Shown one piece after another: positions 1-8,767 of a DNA stretch of 64,000 bases. Position numbers and translations under genes: made by a program. The notes beneath the pieces are model-generated. The model did not search any database and was not told the origin of the DNA. It saw nothing but the letters and a program-made list of their open reading frames with translations. This DNA comes from [Clostridium] innocuum (GTDB lineage: Bacteria; Bacillota_I; Bacilli_A; Erysipelotrichales; Erysipelotrichaceae): positions 434,001 through 498,000 of the forward strand of contig CP048838.1 in assembly GCA_012317185.1 (NCBI GenBank), written 5' to 3'. Numbering within the stretch: the first letter of the stretch is position 1; the number at the start of each line of letters is the position of its first letter.

Positions 1-216
1 TTCCTTCTGGCTGCACAGAAACTGAATCTGCAGGCACAGGACTGCTATGTTTTTGAGGATGGTATCAATGGTGTTAGGGCAGGCATACAGGCGGGCTGCT
101 CTACCATTATGGTTCCGGATCTGGTGCCGCCGACAAAGGAGCTTTATGAGCAATGTACGGGTATTTATCCAAGTCTTCATGCGGTTTTACATGCGTTGCA
201 GACAAATACGTGTTAG
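1..216 (+). CDS. HAD-family hydrolase, C-terminal part
   Basis: The gene enters from the left edge; about 71 codons remain before the TAG at 214-216. The visible residues include CYVFEDGINGVRAGIQAGC, which matches the last HAD motif (acidic pair then G-x-x-G/A) of beta-phosphoglucomutase-like phosphatases. The motif supplies the Mg-binding acidic residues of these sugar-phosphate phosphatases or mutases. The cap domain and nucleophile Asp lie outside the window, so the substrate cannot be named. Confidence 0.8.
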   Translation, partial: FLLAAQKLNLQAQDCYVFEDGINGVRAGIQAGCSTIMVPDLVPPTKELYEQCTGIYPSLHAVLHALQTNTC

Positions 217-420
217 GATACAGTCTGCCTGTCATATAGCTTTCAGCGATGATTGCAGAGGCTTATAGCGCGCCTTGTATAGAACATATGGTACCCTTTG
301 CCGGGAACATATTGCATTTTTTTCACTCCGTTGGTAGAATGTGATATGTAAGTGTATGCTTCATTACAAGCATCACAGATGGTTTCACCCGATGTGTGGA
401 AGCCAAGTGAAGGAGAGTTT

Positions 421-1314
421 ATGCAAGCAGTTAATATCATATCAAGTCTGGAATCGGTCATGCCGTTTCTATCCGCAAAAGAAAAAAAATTAGGAAATTA
501 TGTATTAACCCACAGTCAGGAGATTCTTTCGCTAACCTTAAAGGATCTTTCATTGCAGGCGGAGGTTAGTGAGGCAACCGTGATCCGGTTTGCGCGCAAG
601 CTGGGCTGTGAGGGCTATTCCGATTTCAAACTCTCTCTTTCGGCAAATCTGTCTGCCAATTTCTATAATGAGAATTCAGACATGATTCTGGATAAAATCA
701 TGCCTACAGACACACCGGATTCCGTATTGAAGAAGCTGAGTGCCTTTATTGTTACTTCTATTCAGTCTACTACGGATATCATAGATTCACAGGAGCTGGA
801 TAAGGCGATAAAGCTGATTCGGGATACAAATGAGCATAAACGTAAGATATATCTGAGCGGACTGGGCGCAAGCAGTACACTGGTGAAGCAGCTGCAGATA
901 AAATTCATGCGGCTGAATATTCCGGTAATCTACTATGAGGATGTGCATCTTCAGCTGGAGTCCAATCTGAATATGGGAGAGGATGATTTGCTTATCTGCT
1001 TTACGACTCTGGGGAAATCGGTACAGTCACATCAGTATATCAATATTGCGAATCAGAAAAAGGCAAAGATTATTCTCATCACCCAGTATGGCAATCAGGA
1101 GCTGGCAAGCAAGGCAACGGTAACGCTGTTTGTATCGGCTGTGGAAAATAATCTGCGGCTGGCAAGTCACACGGCACTGATTGTACAGTCCCTGATCGTT
1201 GATACATTGTTTTTATCACTGGCACTTGACAATTTGCCTGAAATTCAGGAGGGTGTGGCAGAAAAGAATCGGATTTTTTCAGAGCTGGGTTATAATATGA
1301 ATGATTACAAATAA
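421..1314 (+). CDS. MurR/RpiR family transcriptional regulator
   Basis: This 297-residue protein has an N-terminal RpiR helix-turn-helix (about residues 1-80, including EATVIRFARKLGCEGY) and a C-terminal SIS sugar-phosphate-binding domain (about 110-260, with LSGLGAS near its start). Such proteins control sugar or amino-sugar catabolic genes in response to a phosphosugar. The ATG at 421 is chosen because GGAGAG lies four bases upstream; an in-frame ATG at 352 has no ribosome binding site and would add a non-conserved extension. The HAD gene upstream could be its target, but the left neighbourhood is cut off. Confidence 0.88.
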   Translation: MQAVNIISSLESVMPFLSAKEKKLGNYVLTHSQEILSLTLKDLSLQAEVSEATVIRFARKLGCEGYSDFKLSLSANLSANFYNENSDMILDKIMPTDTPDSVLKKLSAFIVTSIQSTTDIIDSQELDKAIKLIRDTNEHKRKIYLSGLGASSTLVKQLQIKFMRLNIPVIYYEDVHLQLESNLNMGEDDLLICFTTLGKSVQSHQYINIANQKKAKIILITQYGNQELASKATVTLFVSAVENNLRLASHTALIVQSLIVDTLFLSLALDNLPEIQEGVAEKNRIFSELGYNMNDYK

Positions 1315-1346
1315 GGTTTAGAAAGTGATGGTAAGCGTAACGGATA

Positions 1347-1374
1347 GGAAGGTAGCGATTACTTTCCTTTTTTA
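1347..1374 (+). terminator. Rho-independent terminator after the RpiR gene
   Basis: GGAAGGTA pairs with TACTTTCC (one G-T wobble) around a short loop and is followed by a T run. It separates the regulator from the toxin-antitoxin relic. Confidence 0.75.
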
Positions 1375-1515
1375 ATTTCTTATCCGTACGGATGTATTTG
1401 AATGTTCTTATAAATAATTCCAATTTTATTTGTTTTATAAGTGTCGCTTGAAATTTTTAAAAGTTTTTTCTAAAAAATTTTTAACAGATGTGACATGTCT
1501 TCGTTTCTGTAGTAC

Positions 1516-1606
1516 TATAATAATGAAGGTAAAAAGCGGTGTACTCTACTTTGGAGAAATCTAAAAGTGAGAGCTAAAAAAGTGGCTGGCGCAAGCTGGC
1601 TTTTTT
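1516..1606 (+). ncRNA. Candidate type III antitoxin (ToxI-like) RNA with promoter and terminator
   Basis: TATAAT at 1516-1521 is a clear -10 box; a TGACA-like -35 lies 19-20 bases upstream. Transcription would start near 1528. It would run to a hairpin at 1576-1606 that has a GCAA tetraloop and a T6 run, 17 bases before the toxin relic. Type III systems place an antitoxin RNA and a weak terminator directly upstream of toxN, and this arrangement matches. I do not see the tandem repeats of 34-40 bases typical of ToxI; at most one unit remains. The RNA identity is inferred from context. Confidence 0.45.
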
Positions 1607-1623
1607 AAATAAGGGGTGGTTAT

Positions 1624-2160
1624 ATGTGGCGGTTCAAAAATAAAAGGGTACAGTTTATACAAATAGATGTTGCATATACCGATTATCTAAGAAAACACAT
1701 TGATTTGAGAATACCCTGAATACCGGGAATCGGTGAGTGAAATGCGTCCATTTATCGGTATTCTTATGACACATGATGATATTGGATATGTCATTCCTTT
1801 AACATCACCTAAAGATAAGCATAAAAATATGAAAAATACGATGGATTTTCATAAAATAAATGGGGGAAAGTGGGGAGCGATAAATTTCAATCATATGTTT
1901 CCTGTTTTGCATGATCCTTCTGTTTATAAAATAATAAGGCCATTAAAAGATGTGAATACATACAGTAATCTGTTAATAAACCAAATCTCGTGGCTGAATA
2001 AAACAGAAAATAAGGAAATGGTTTAAAAAAAGCAGAGAAGCTTTATGAAGCATATGTAAACGATACCTTACAGGATAAAATAAAGAAGAGGTGTTGTGAT
2101 TTTAAAAAGCTTGAAAAACACTATAAAGAATATATAACACAGACATTATCACAGAAGTAG
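1624..2160 (+). pseudogene. Type III toxin-antitoxin toxin, ToxN/AbiQ family, frameshifted
   Basis: Read with two compensating frame changes, this 179-codon stretch aligns with the ToxN/AbiQ endoribonuclease family. The first part (from ATG 1624) ends in DYLRKHIDLRIP at a TGA at 1717. The centre, one frame over, carries the family core RPFIGIL, PLTSPKDKHKNMKN and DFHKINGGKWGAINFNHM. After the TAA at 2024, in the A7 run, the original frame resumes with a Lys-rich tail to the TAG at 2160. The shifts lie at about 1711-1719 and 2024-2034. ToxN enzymes cleave mRNA and cause abortive infection; this copy should not make an intact toxin unless the shifts are sequencing errors. Confidence 0.78.
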
Positions 2161-2441
2161 TAATATGATGAAAAAGCTTCAATAGGAAGTTTTTTTGTTT
2201 GAAATAAAACAATTTACAAAGTATGCATAAGTATTTGTATTGTGCGTTGATTTCCGTAAGCTTGTGTCTGATCATTCTTTTACCTATAAGCATACCACGG
2301 CGTAATGGAATGAAAGGAATGTGTAATCGGAAAGAAGCAGGAGATTTATGACAGGGACAGAAATTTCCATACTTGAAAAATAAGGGGTAGAAACAAAAGG
2401 GAACATGGTATAATAAACTATAAAGACAAGGGGAGATACCG
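2161..2441 (+). other. Intergenic region with a possible promoter for the LytTR gene
   Basis: No gene is supported here. A good -10 (TATAAT, 2409-2414) lies 28 bases before the regulator start, but no convincing -35 is seen at the usual distance. Such a promoter may depend on an activator, perhaps the LytTR protein itself. Confidence 0.4.
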
Positions 2442-3149
2442 ATGTATCATATAGCAATTCTGGATGATGAAAGAAAAGAAGCAGAGCATATAAAAGAACT
2501 GGCAGATGTATATTTTGACAGGAAGGAACTGATGCAGCGGCGCATTGATATCTTCCATAACGGAAATGAGCTGCTTGCACATGTAAAAGCCATCCCCTGT
2601 GATCTGCTGTTTCTCGATATTGAGGTGGGGCAGGAAAATGGTATAGAGATTGGCAGAAAGCTGCGTCAGGTAGCACCGGATATGATTATCGTTGTTATCA
2701 CAGGATATTTAAAATACAGTGTGGAGGGCTACAAAATTCAGGCTGCACGCTATCTGTTGAAGCCGGTGAATGCACAGCTTTTATACAGTGAGCTGGATGA
2801 GGTGCTCTCTCTGGATGACCGACAGACACTTGTTCTGGAGGAACGTGATACGTATCATAGAATCAAGCGAAGAGATATCCTGTATGTCGAAACAATGGGA
2901 AGAGGCACCCGCTTTCATACCCCGGAGGGAACATTTGAAAGCAGAGAAAGTCTGAGTATATGGGAACAACGTCTGGATGCTGCCTTGTTTGTGAAATGTC
3001 ACAAGGGTATCCTCGTCCATGTACGCCGCATCGTATCGATGGAGAAAGACACGATTCTGCTTGAATCTGGTGAAACACTGCCTCTGGCAAGACGACGTGT
3101 GGAAACTGTGAAGGCGGTATGGCGCAGCTTCCAGGAGAAGTACGCATGA
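2442..3149 (+). CDS. LytTR-family response regulator (AgrA/LytR type)
   Basis: The protein has 235 residues. Residues 1-120 form a receiver domain with acidic pocket D8-D9, phospho-acceptor D59 (LLFLDIE) and the conserved Lys in YLLKPV. Residues about 135-230 form a LytTR DNA-binding domain (RRDILYVETMGRGTRFHT, then FVKCHKGILVHVRRI). LytTR regulators bind pairs of short direct repeats upstream of targets, often virulence, bacteriocin or cell-wall genes. The stop overlaps the start of the kinase gene (ATGA), so the two are coupled. No autoinducer-peptide gene is seen next to it. Confidence 0.92.
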   Translation: MYHIAILDDERKEAEHIKELADVYFDRKELMQRRIDIFHNGNELLAHVKAIPCDLLFLDIEVGQENGIEIGRKLRQVAPDMIIVVITGYLKYSVEGYKIQAARYLLKPVNAQLLYSELDEVLSLDDRQTLVLEERDTYHRIKRRDILYVETMGRGTRFHTPEGTFESRESLSIWEQRLDAALFVKCHKGILVHVRRIVSMEKDTILLESGETLPLARRRVETVKAVWRSFQEKYA

Positions 3150-4375
3150 GCTTGTTCCTGCGGGTCTTTGAGATTTTGATGATGTGCACGCTTTGCTATT
3201 CCTACCATGAAACTATGCGTTCGCAATACCGTTCCTCGCTGGCCAAAATCCTGCCCTATCTGATAACCGGATTCTTTCTGATTCTCATATCGCCCTGGCT
3301 TTCTATAACCATACTGCGGATTTTGCTGGCGGCTCTGCTCTGCCTGTCCATCCTGCTGTATCGCAACGACTGGCAGTCCCATCTGTTTTTTATCGGTGAC
3401 CTGATAGCCGGTGCGATTATCGTTCAGATCATCAGCACGCAGAATCCAGCCTTTCATGCAGAGCCTGCAGACTGGCTGCAGGGCTGTCTGTATTGCGGAG
3501 TCGTATTTCTCATACAGCTGCTTCTGTTTTACTATCGGCATGTTCAATATGAACAGCTCTATGTGCCTGTTTTTGCCGGTGCGGCTTTCCTCTATTTAAT
3601 CATTTGTGCCTATATAGGAAGTCAGGGGATACATGAGGATACCGGTATCATCTGCAGCCTGCAGGTGCTGGTGATACTGGTGATGAAGCTGTATCGAATC
3701 TGCTTCTGTCTGGAAATCCGTCGGGAAAAGGAGCTGCAGGCGATGGTGAAGACACAGCATATGGTGGAAAACAGAGAGCGCTATGAACGCATTCAAAAAG
3801 AAAATGCATACATCATGAAATCCATGCATGACTTAAAAAAGCATGTGGAGCTGCTGGAACAGATGAAGCAGGGAAGTCCTGCGGTTGATGACTATCGCAG
3901 TGATATTATTGTGAAAACTGAGCATATGCTGAATGTACAGAAAACAGGTGATGAGCTGATTGATAAGATATTACAGCTGTATCATCCGCGTTTTCAGGCG
4001 GCAGGGATTCGCTTTCAGCTGGAAAGCGATGTGATAGATTACAGCTTTATGGATCCAATTGATCGCTGTGCGGTACTCTGCAACATGCTGGATAATGCAC
4101 TGGAAAGCTGTCTTGCCGCAGAGGAGCCGTTTATTTTATTGCGTATGGTGGAACAGCATTCCACGATTCTGTGGAAAATGAAAAACAGCTGTATACGCAT
4201 GGAACAGGAAAAAGAGGACGCATTTGCACATGGCTTCGGCATGCAGAATATAAGAGATATCGCCCGTCGTTATCAGGGAACACTCAGCGCCGGCTGGGAA
4301 CGCACACATCTGCTGTTTCGTACAACGGTAGCCTTCGATAAACCGCTGATGTCGGAAAATGAACCGCTTATGTAA
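3146..4375 (+). CDS. GHKL-type sensor histidine kinase (AgrC-like)
   Basis: This 409-residue membrane kinase has about six hydrophobic segments in residues 1-190, a linker with the phospho-acceptor region (MHDLKKHVELLEQ) and a GHKL ATPase domain. The ATPase shows the N box (NMLDNALESC) and a G box (GFGMQNIRDIARRYQG). The ATG at 3146 is chosen because it overlaps the upstream stop and has AGGAGA at the right distance; the in-frame ATG at 3119 lacks one. The signal is unknown. It would phosphorylate the LytTR regulator encoded just upstream. Confidence 0.9.
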   Translation: MSLFLRVFEILMMCTLCYSYHETMRSQYRSSLAKILPYLITGFFLILISPWLSITILRILLAALLCLSILLYRNDWQSHLFFIGDLIAGAIIVQIISTQNPAFHAEPADWLQGCLYCGVVFLIQLLLFYYRHVQYEQLYVPVFAGAAFLYLIICAYIGSQGIHEDTGIICSLQVLVILVMKLYRICFCLEIRREKELQAMVKTQHMVENRERYERIQKENAYIMKSMHDLKKHVELLEQMKQGSPAVDDYRSDIIVKTEHMLNVQKTGDELIDKILQLYHPRFQAAGIRFQLESDVIDYSFMDPIDRCAVLCNMLDNALESCLAAEEPFILLRMVEQHSTILWKMKNSCIRMEQEKEDAFAHGFGMQNIRDIARRYQGTLSAGWERTHLLFRTTVAFDKPLMSENEPLM

Positions 4376-4432
4376 AAACGCGGGCAAGGTGAACTTTTAC
4401 GGATATAATGATAGCGAAAGAAGGGATATATC

Positions 4433-5122
4433 ATGTTAGAAAATATGAAATTCAAACGAAAGGTATTAAGTAGAAAAAAGATTATTTCAAGCTTTCTGGT
4501 TGTTCTTGTTTTGTCATTATGTCTGGGTGGCTTTATGTACGGTCTTGCGGATAGCTTTGAGGATTTTGCGGATATCCGTATCCTGCAAATCGGCTTCCTT
4601 GTACTGTTTCCGCTTTTTACTGTGATTATGTGGGTGCCGCTGTGTCTGGGCGGCGGTCAGATTTATGATATGCGTGAGGATGCACTTGTCATTATTCCGG
4701 CATATAAGGATCGTCAGAAATGGAATATGATCCTGCATGTGTTATGCAGTGATGATGTAACACCGTTTCTGCAGGAAATACGATATGAGGATATTGATCA
4801 TGCGACCTTCACGGTGGATCGCAAGGCCGGTGTATGGGGTCTGTCCAGATACACCTATCTGTTGAAGCTGTATAAGGAAAAGGATCTGTTTGTGACTCTG
4901 TATATCAATCCTATGGATAACGGTATTCTGCTGCCTGCCGGTAAAGGCGGAATATTGCTGACCGGCTTTCGCACAAGTGAGGATATTCTGAATATGATGC
5001 AGCTGATCACGGCCGGCGGTATGCGCCTGGAGGATCCACACCATATCCTGGATGCGATGAAACGAAGGGATATCGAAATCTACGATTATCTGGAAAGTCT
5101 GCAGATCAAAAGAAGATATTAA
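4433..5122 (+). CDS. Small two-helix membrane protein of unknown function
   Basis: The 229-residue protein has a basic N-terminus, two predicted membrane helices (about residues 18-42 and 50-72) and a soluble C-terminal part of about 155 residues that is probably cytoplasmic and mostly beta strand, as in PH-like bacterial membrane proteins. I recognise no catalytic motif. It follows the LytTR-GHKL pair by 57 bases, has its own GAAGGGATAT ribosome site, and is closed by a terminator, so it may be a third member or target of that operon. Confidence 0.7.
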   Translation: MLENMKFKRKVLSRKKIISSFLVVLVLSLCLGGFMYGLADSFEDFADIRILQIGFLVLFPLFTVIMWVPLCLGGGQIYDMREDALVIIPAYKDRQKWNMILHVLCSDDVTPFLQEIRYEDIDHATFTVDRKAGVWGLSRYTYLLKLYKEKDLFVTLYINPMDNGILLPAGKGGILLTGFRTSEDILNMMQLITAGGMRLEDPHHILDAMKRRDIEIYDYLESLQIKRRY

Positions 5123-5131
5123 GCAACAGAA

Positions 5132-5171
5132 AGCGTCACCCTGTGTAATTCGCAGCAGGGTGGCTTTTTTT
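5132..5171 (+). terminator. Rho-independent terminator
   Basis: CACCCTG pairs with CAGGGTG, extended by AGC/GCT, and a T8 run follows. It closes the LytTR operon. Confidence 0.9.
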
Positions 5172-5317
5172 GAAGTAAAGCTGTTTACAGTAAAATAAAA
5201 GAATAAAGATAAATTGCTGCTGTTGAAAAACACGTAACCTTCAGAGGACGCAGGTATCAAATTCTTGAAAAGACTGTGGAGAATGGAGCATAATACTGCT
5301 AAGATAAAAGTGATAGC

Positions 5318-5336
5318 TTTCTCATGTTACTTTCAT
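5318..5336 (+). promoter_or_regulatory. Direct-repeat box, probable site of the OmpR-type regulator (copy 1)
   Basis: TTTCTCATGTTACTTTCAT consists of two imperfect TTCTCAT/TTTCAT half sites about 11 bases apart, the spacing used by OmpR/PhoB proteins. Seventeen of nineteen bases recur at 7462-7480 in front of the PepSY gene. The box lies about where a -35 element would be, as at activated promoters, 42 bases before the regulator's start. Confidence 0.6.
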
Positions 5337-5377
5337 ATTTGTATGATACCATGGAAGCAAAGGAAGGAGATGCAGGA

Positions 5378-6052
5378 ATGAGACTATTGTTTGCAGAGGA
5401 TGAACGTGATCTGAATGATATCGTATGTCAAAAACTCAGAAAGGAAGGCTATACGGTAGATGCCTGCTTTGACGGAGCGGAGGCTCTGGAGTTTCTGGCT
5501 GTTGCCGATTACGATGCTGTTATTCTTGATATCATGATGCCGGTGATGGACGGCTATGCGGTTTTGAAGCAGCTGCGTGCTGAGGGAAGAATGACACCTG
5601 TATTGTTTCTGAGTGCGCGGGATTCCATTGAAGACCGTGTTCTGGGGCTGGACAGCGGAGCTAACGATTATTTGATCAAGCCGTTTTCCTTTGCTGAGCT
5701 GATGGCCAGAATCCGAACGATGATCCGTCTGTCCAAGGGAAGTCAGACCTCCCTTCTTCAGGTCGGTGATTTAACTCTGGACACGGCTACGCATACAGTG
5801 CACCGTGCAAATAAGCTGATACTGCTTTCCGCAAAGGAATATGCATTGCTGGAATATATGCTGCTGAATAAAAATATCGTGCTTTCCAGAGAAACTATTG
5901 AGGAGCATATCTGGGATTTCGATTATGCAGGAGGCACGAATCTGGTAGATGTTTATATCAGCTATCTGCGTAAAAAGATCGATGGCGCATCCACCTGCAA
6001 GCTGATCCATACAGTACGAGGAAGCGGTTATGTAATAAAGGAGCCTTCATGA
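5378..6052 (+). CDS. OmpR/PhoB-family response regulator
   Basis: The 224-residue protein has a receiver domain (acidic AEDERD at the N-terminus, phospho-acceptor in VILDIMMPVMDG near residue 51, Lys in LIKPFSF) and a C-terminal winged helix (YISYLRKKID, then HTVRGSGYVIKE). The ATG at 5378 has AGGAGA eight bases upstream and gives the standard N-terminus; the longer reading from 5324 would begin inside the regulatory box. It overlaps the kinase gene by ATGA. It probably activates its own operon and the PepSY gene. Confidence 0.93.
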   Translation: MRLLFAEDERDLNDIVCQKLRKEGYTVDACFDGAEALEFLAVADYDAVILDIMMPVMDGYAVLKQLRAEGRMTPVLFLSARDSIEDRVLGLDSGANDYLIKPFSFAELMARIRTMIRLSKGSQTSLLQVGDLTLDTATHTVHRANKLILLSAKEYALLEYMLLNKNIVLSRETIEEHIWDFDYAGGTNLVDVYISYLRKKIDGASTCKLIHTVRGSGYVIKEPS

Positions 6053-7455
6053 AGCGTCTGAGTATTCGTGCGAAAATCACGCTGTGGTTTGCACTGGCCA
6101 TGAGTGTTCTGGCTGCCCTGACACTGGGCTGTGTGTGGATGATCAGTGATAATGTCGTACAGAAAAACATCAAGGACTCTCTGGTGGAAATGGTCAGTGA
6201 CAATGTGGACGAGGTAGAGTATTACAGAAATAAAGAGGATGCCAATCCGGATGGCGACAGAGATATTTACATACAGTATAAAAACGGGTATCTTGAAATT
6301 GATGATGACTATCTGGATCAGATGAATGGAATATATACCACCTTATATAAGGAAGATTATGAGCTGCTGTATGGAGAAAATCCAATAGCAGAGGCAAGCG
6401 GAGATATTGCCTTTGCTGATAATAAATTGCAGACACTTCGCTATAAGGGAACAATGTATTATCTGTATGATCGCTCCTTGAAGGGAGAAGGCATGGAGGA
6501 TCTGTGGCTGCGCGGCATAGTATCCCGCAGTCAGGGAGCACGCTGGATGGATGCAATCGTTATCCTTTCCATGTGGCTGATTCCCGTATTGATTTTACTG
6601 GCACTTGCGGGCGGGTATTTTCTGGCAGGCCGGTTTCTGCGCCCGATTCAGCAAATGATACAGGCAGCCTCCGGTATTCAGCAGGGACAGGATCTGAAGA
6701 AGCGGATCGAGCTGAATAAGGGACAGGATGAATTGCATCAGCTGGCAGATACCTTTAACGGTATGATGGATCGGCTGGAGGCGTCCTTTCAGGCGGAAAA
6801 GCAGGTTACCAGAGATATGTCCCATGAGCTTCGCACTCCGGTAACGGTGATTCTTTCCCAATGCGAGCTGTCACTGGAGGAGGAACAGGACAAGAGTACC
6901 TATGCGGATGCGTTGCGGCTGATTCAAAGACAGGGACAGAAGATGTCCGTCCTTATCAATGATATGCTGATGATGACACGCATGGAGCAGAAAAGGGATA
7001 GCATATGCATGGTGCAGCTTGACTTCAGCAGTCTATGTGCTTCCGTTTGTGAGGATCTTCGCTTGATACGCGAGAAGAACATCGCGCTGAGCTGGCAGCT
7101 GGAAGAGCATGTGATGGTCATGGGAAACAGGGAGCTGCTGCAGCGTCTGCTTGCAAATCTGATTGCCAATGCGTATCGCTATGGAAGAGAGCACGGGCAT
7201 ATTCAGGTTGATCTGAAGCAGGAACACGCAGAGGTCTTATTATCGGTGACGGATGACGGCAGGGGAATTGCAGAGGATCAGCTTGCACATATATGGCAGC
7301 GGTTTTATCAGGCGGATGCTTCCCGCAGCAATCAGGGGAGCGGTCTGGGACTGGCGATGGTACAGGAGATTGCGCAGCTGCATCATGGCTATATGAAGGT
7401 GGAAAGTGTGCAGGGAAAGGGCTCCTGCTTTACCTTCTGTGTACCGATGAAATAA
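6049..7455 (+). CDS. HAMP-HisKA sensor histidine kinase
   Basis: The 468-residue protein has a first membrane helix (about 10-33), an extracytoplasmic sensor region of about 135 residues rich in acidic and tyrosine residues, a second helix (about 172-195), and a HAMP domain. The HisKA H box is MSHELRTPVTVI. The HATPase domain has the N box NLIANAYRYG and G boxes DDGRGI and GSGLGLAMVQE. All catalytic motifs are intact. The signal is unknown. Related kinases that sit beside PepSY genes often sense envelope stress or antimicrobial peptides; that role is inferred. Confidence 0.93.
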   Translation: MKRLSIRAKITLWFALAMSVLAALTLGCVWMISDNVVQKNIKDSLVEMVSDNVDEVEYYRNKEDANPDGDRDIYIQYKNGYLEIDDDYLDQMNGIYTTLYKEDYELLYGENPIAEASGDIAFADNKLQTLRYKGTMYYLYDRSLKGEGMEDLWLRGIVSRSQGARWMDAIVILSMWLIPVLILLALAGGYFLAGRFLRPIQQMIQAASGIQQGQDLKKRIELNKGQDELHQLADTFNGMMDRLEASFQAEKQVTRDMSHELRTPVTVILSQCELSLEEEQDKSTYADALRLIQRQGQKMSVLINDMLMMTRMEQKRDSICMVQLDFSSLCASVCEDLRLIREKNIALSWQLEEHVMVMGNRELLQRLLANLIANAYRYGREHGHIQVDLKQEHAEVLLSVTDDGRGIAEDQLAHIWQRFYQADASRSNQGSGLGLAMVQEIAQLHHGYMKVESVQGKGSCFTFCVPMK

Positions 7456-7461
7456 ATATGT

Positions 7462-7496
7462 TTTCTCATATTGCTTTCATCTTTCTCTGCTATACT
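7462..7496 (+). promoter_or_regulatory. Direct-repeat box (copy 2) and -10 of the PepSY gene
   Basis: TTTCTCATATTGCTTTCAT (7462-7480) repeats the box found before the response-regulator gene. A -10 TATACT (7491-7496) follows ten bases later and no normal -35 is present, as expected for an activator-dependent promoter. Confidence 0.65.
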
Positions 7497-7528
7497 ACTG
7501 GTGTAAAGGAAATAAAGGAGTGAATGAG

Positions 7529-8593
7529 ATGATGAAAAAAATACAACAGCTTTCCACATCTGTGAAGGCATTACTGGCAATCGGCGGTATCTCTGTTTTA
7601 GCAGGCGGTGGTGTTATAATAACGAACGCGATGGAAGCAGACAGCCGTATCGATGCGGACAAGGCAAAGGAAATTGCATTGCAGGATGCCGGTGTGAAGG
7701 CTACAGCGGCACAGTTTGAAAAGGCGGCATTGGAAAAGGATGACGGACAAAGCGTATATGAGGTGAAATTCCATACGGATGAGCATGCCTATGAATATAC
7801 GATTACCGCAAAGGACGGACATATCCTGGATCGGGATGTGGACACATTGAAACAGGGCCCCGCAGCAGATACGTCCCCGATTTCGCTACAGGAGGCAAAG
7901 AATAGGATGCTGAAGAATGCAGGGCTGAAGGAACGTGACGGAACCTTTCTCAAGGCTTCCTTAAACAAAGAGGATGCGCAGGAGATTTACGAGCTGAAAT
8001 TTAAAACTGCACAGAAGACATATGAATACAAGCTGCTCGCAAAGGATGGGACGATTCTGGAAAAGGATATGGAAACGAATGCAGCTTCAGGCAGTGAACC
8101 AGAAAACAACAAGGGCAATTCAACAGCCTCACAACAGTTGATCAGTAAAGCAGATGCCAGAAGCAGAGCGCTGCAGGATGCCGGTGTGAGTGCAAAAGCT
8201 GCGACCTTTACGAAGACAAAGCTGGATTATGAAAATGGCAGGCAGGTATATGAAATCGAATTTGTGACTGCGACTATGGAATATGATTATGAGCTTGATG
8301 CAGAAAGCGGGGCTGTCAGAGAACGAAAATCTGAACGGCTGGAAATTCAAAATCAGGAGCAGTCAAAGCCATCCGCTTCCTATATCGGAGTGGATCGTGC
8401 AAAAAGCACAGCACTCTCACACGCCGGTCTGCAGGCAGGCAGTGTGACCTTCACCAAGGCGAAGCTGGAAAACGATGACGGTATGTCGGTATATGAAATT
8501 GAATTTCGCAAAGGCTCCACAGAATATGAGTATTCGATTGATGCATACAAGGGGACAATTCTGGAATGGGATAAGGAAACGGATCACGACTAA
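7529..8593 (+). CDS. Four-repeat PepSY-domain secreted or membrane-anchored protein
   Basis: The 354-residue protein starts with a single hydrophobic segment (about residues 12-32), so it is anchored or exported. Four PepSY-like repeats follow, each with DAGV/AGL and a (Y/V)E(V/I/L)xF strand and ending in a G-x-I-L-type turn. PepSY domains are small, often secreted units linked to inhibition of peptidases; their ligand is not settled. The ATG at 7529 has AGGAG eight bases upstream; a GTG at 7520 overlaps that site and is unlikely. The shared promoter box marks it as an output of the two-component system upstream. Confidence 0.88.
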   Translation: MMKKIQQLSTSVKALLAIGGISVLAGGGVIITNAMEADSRIDADKAKEIALQDAGVKATAAQFEKAALEKDDGQSVYEVKFHTDEHAYEYTITAKDGHILDRDVDTLKQGPAADTSPISLQEAKNRMLKNAGLKERDGTFLKASLNKEDAQEIYELKFKTAQKTYEYKLLAKDGTILEKDMETNAASGSEPENNKGNSTASQQLISKADARSRALQDAGVSAKAATFTKTKLDYENGRQVYEIEFVTATMEYDYELDAESGAVRERKSERLEIQNQEQSKPSASYIGVDRAKSTALSHAGLQAGSVTFTKAKLENDDGMSVYEIEFRKGSTEYEYSIDAYKGTILEWDKETDHD

Positions 8594-8681
8594 GCGGCAA
8601 GCGGACGACGTGAGATAAGACAGGGGACGTTGCTGCACCTTGCTTATCGCTGAGGGGCTGGAACACTTCACGTTGAAACAA

Positions 8682-8716
8682 GATGAAAAAAGGGTCAGCA
8701 TTGACCCTTTTCATCA
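8682..8716. terminator. Bidirectional terminator
   Basis: A near-perfect inverted repeat, GATGAAAAAAGGGTCA and TGACCCTTTTCATC around a four-base loop, lies between convergent genes and has A and T tracts on the two sides. It can stop transcription from both directions. Confidence 0.85.
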
Positions 8717-8767
8717 TGATGTAACAAACCTGCATTGAGCAAAGGCATGAGCTGAAGCTTTTTTAGT

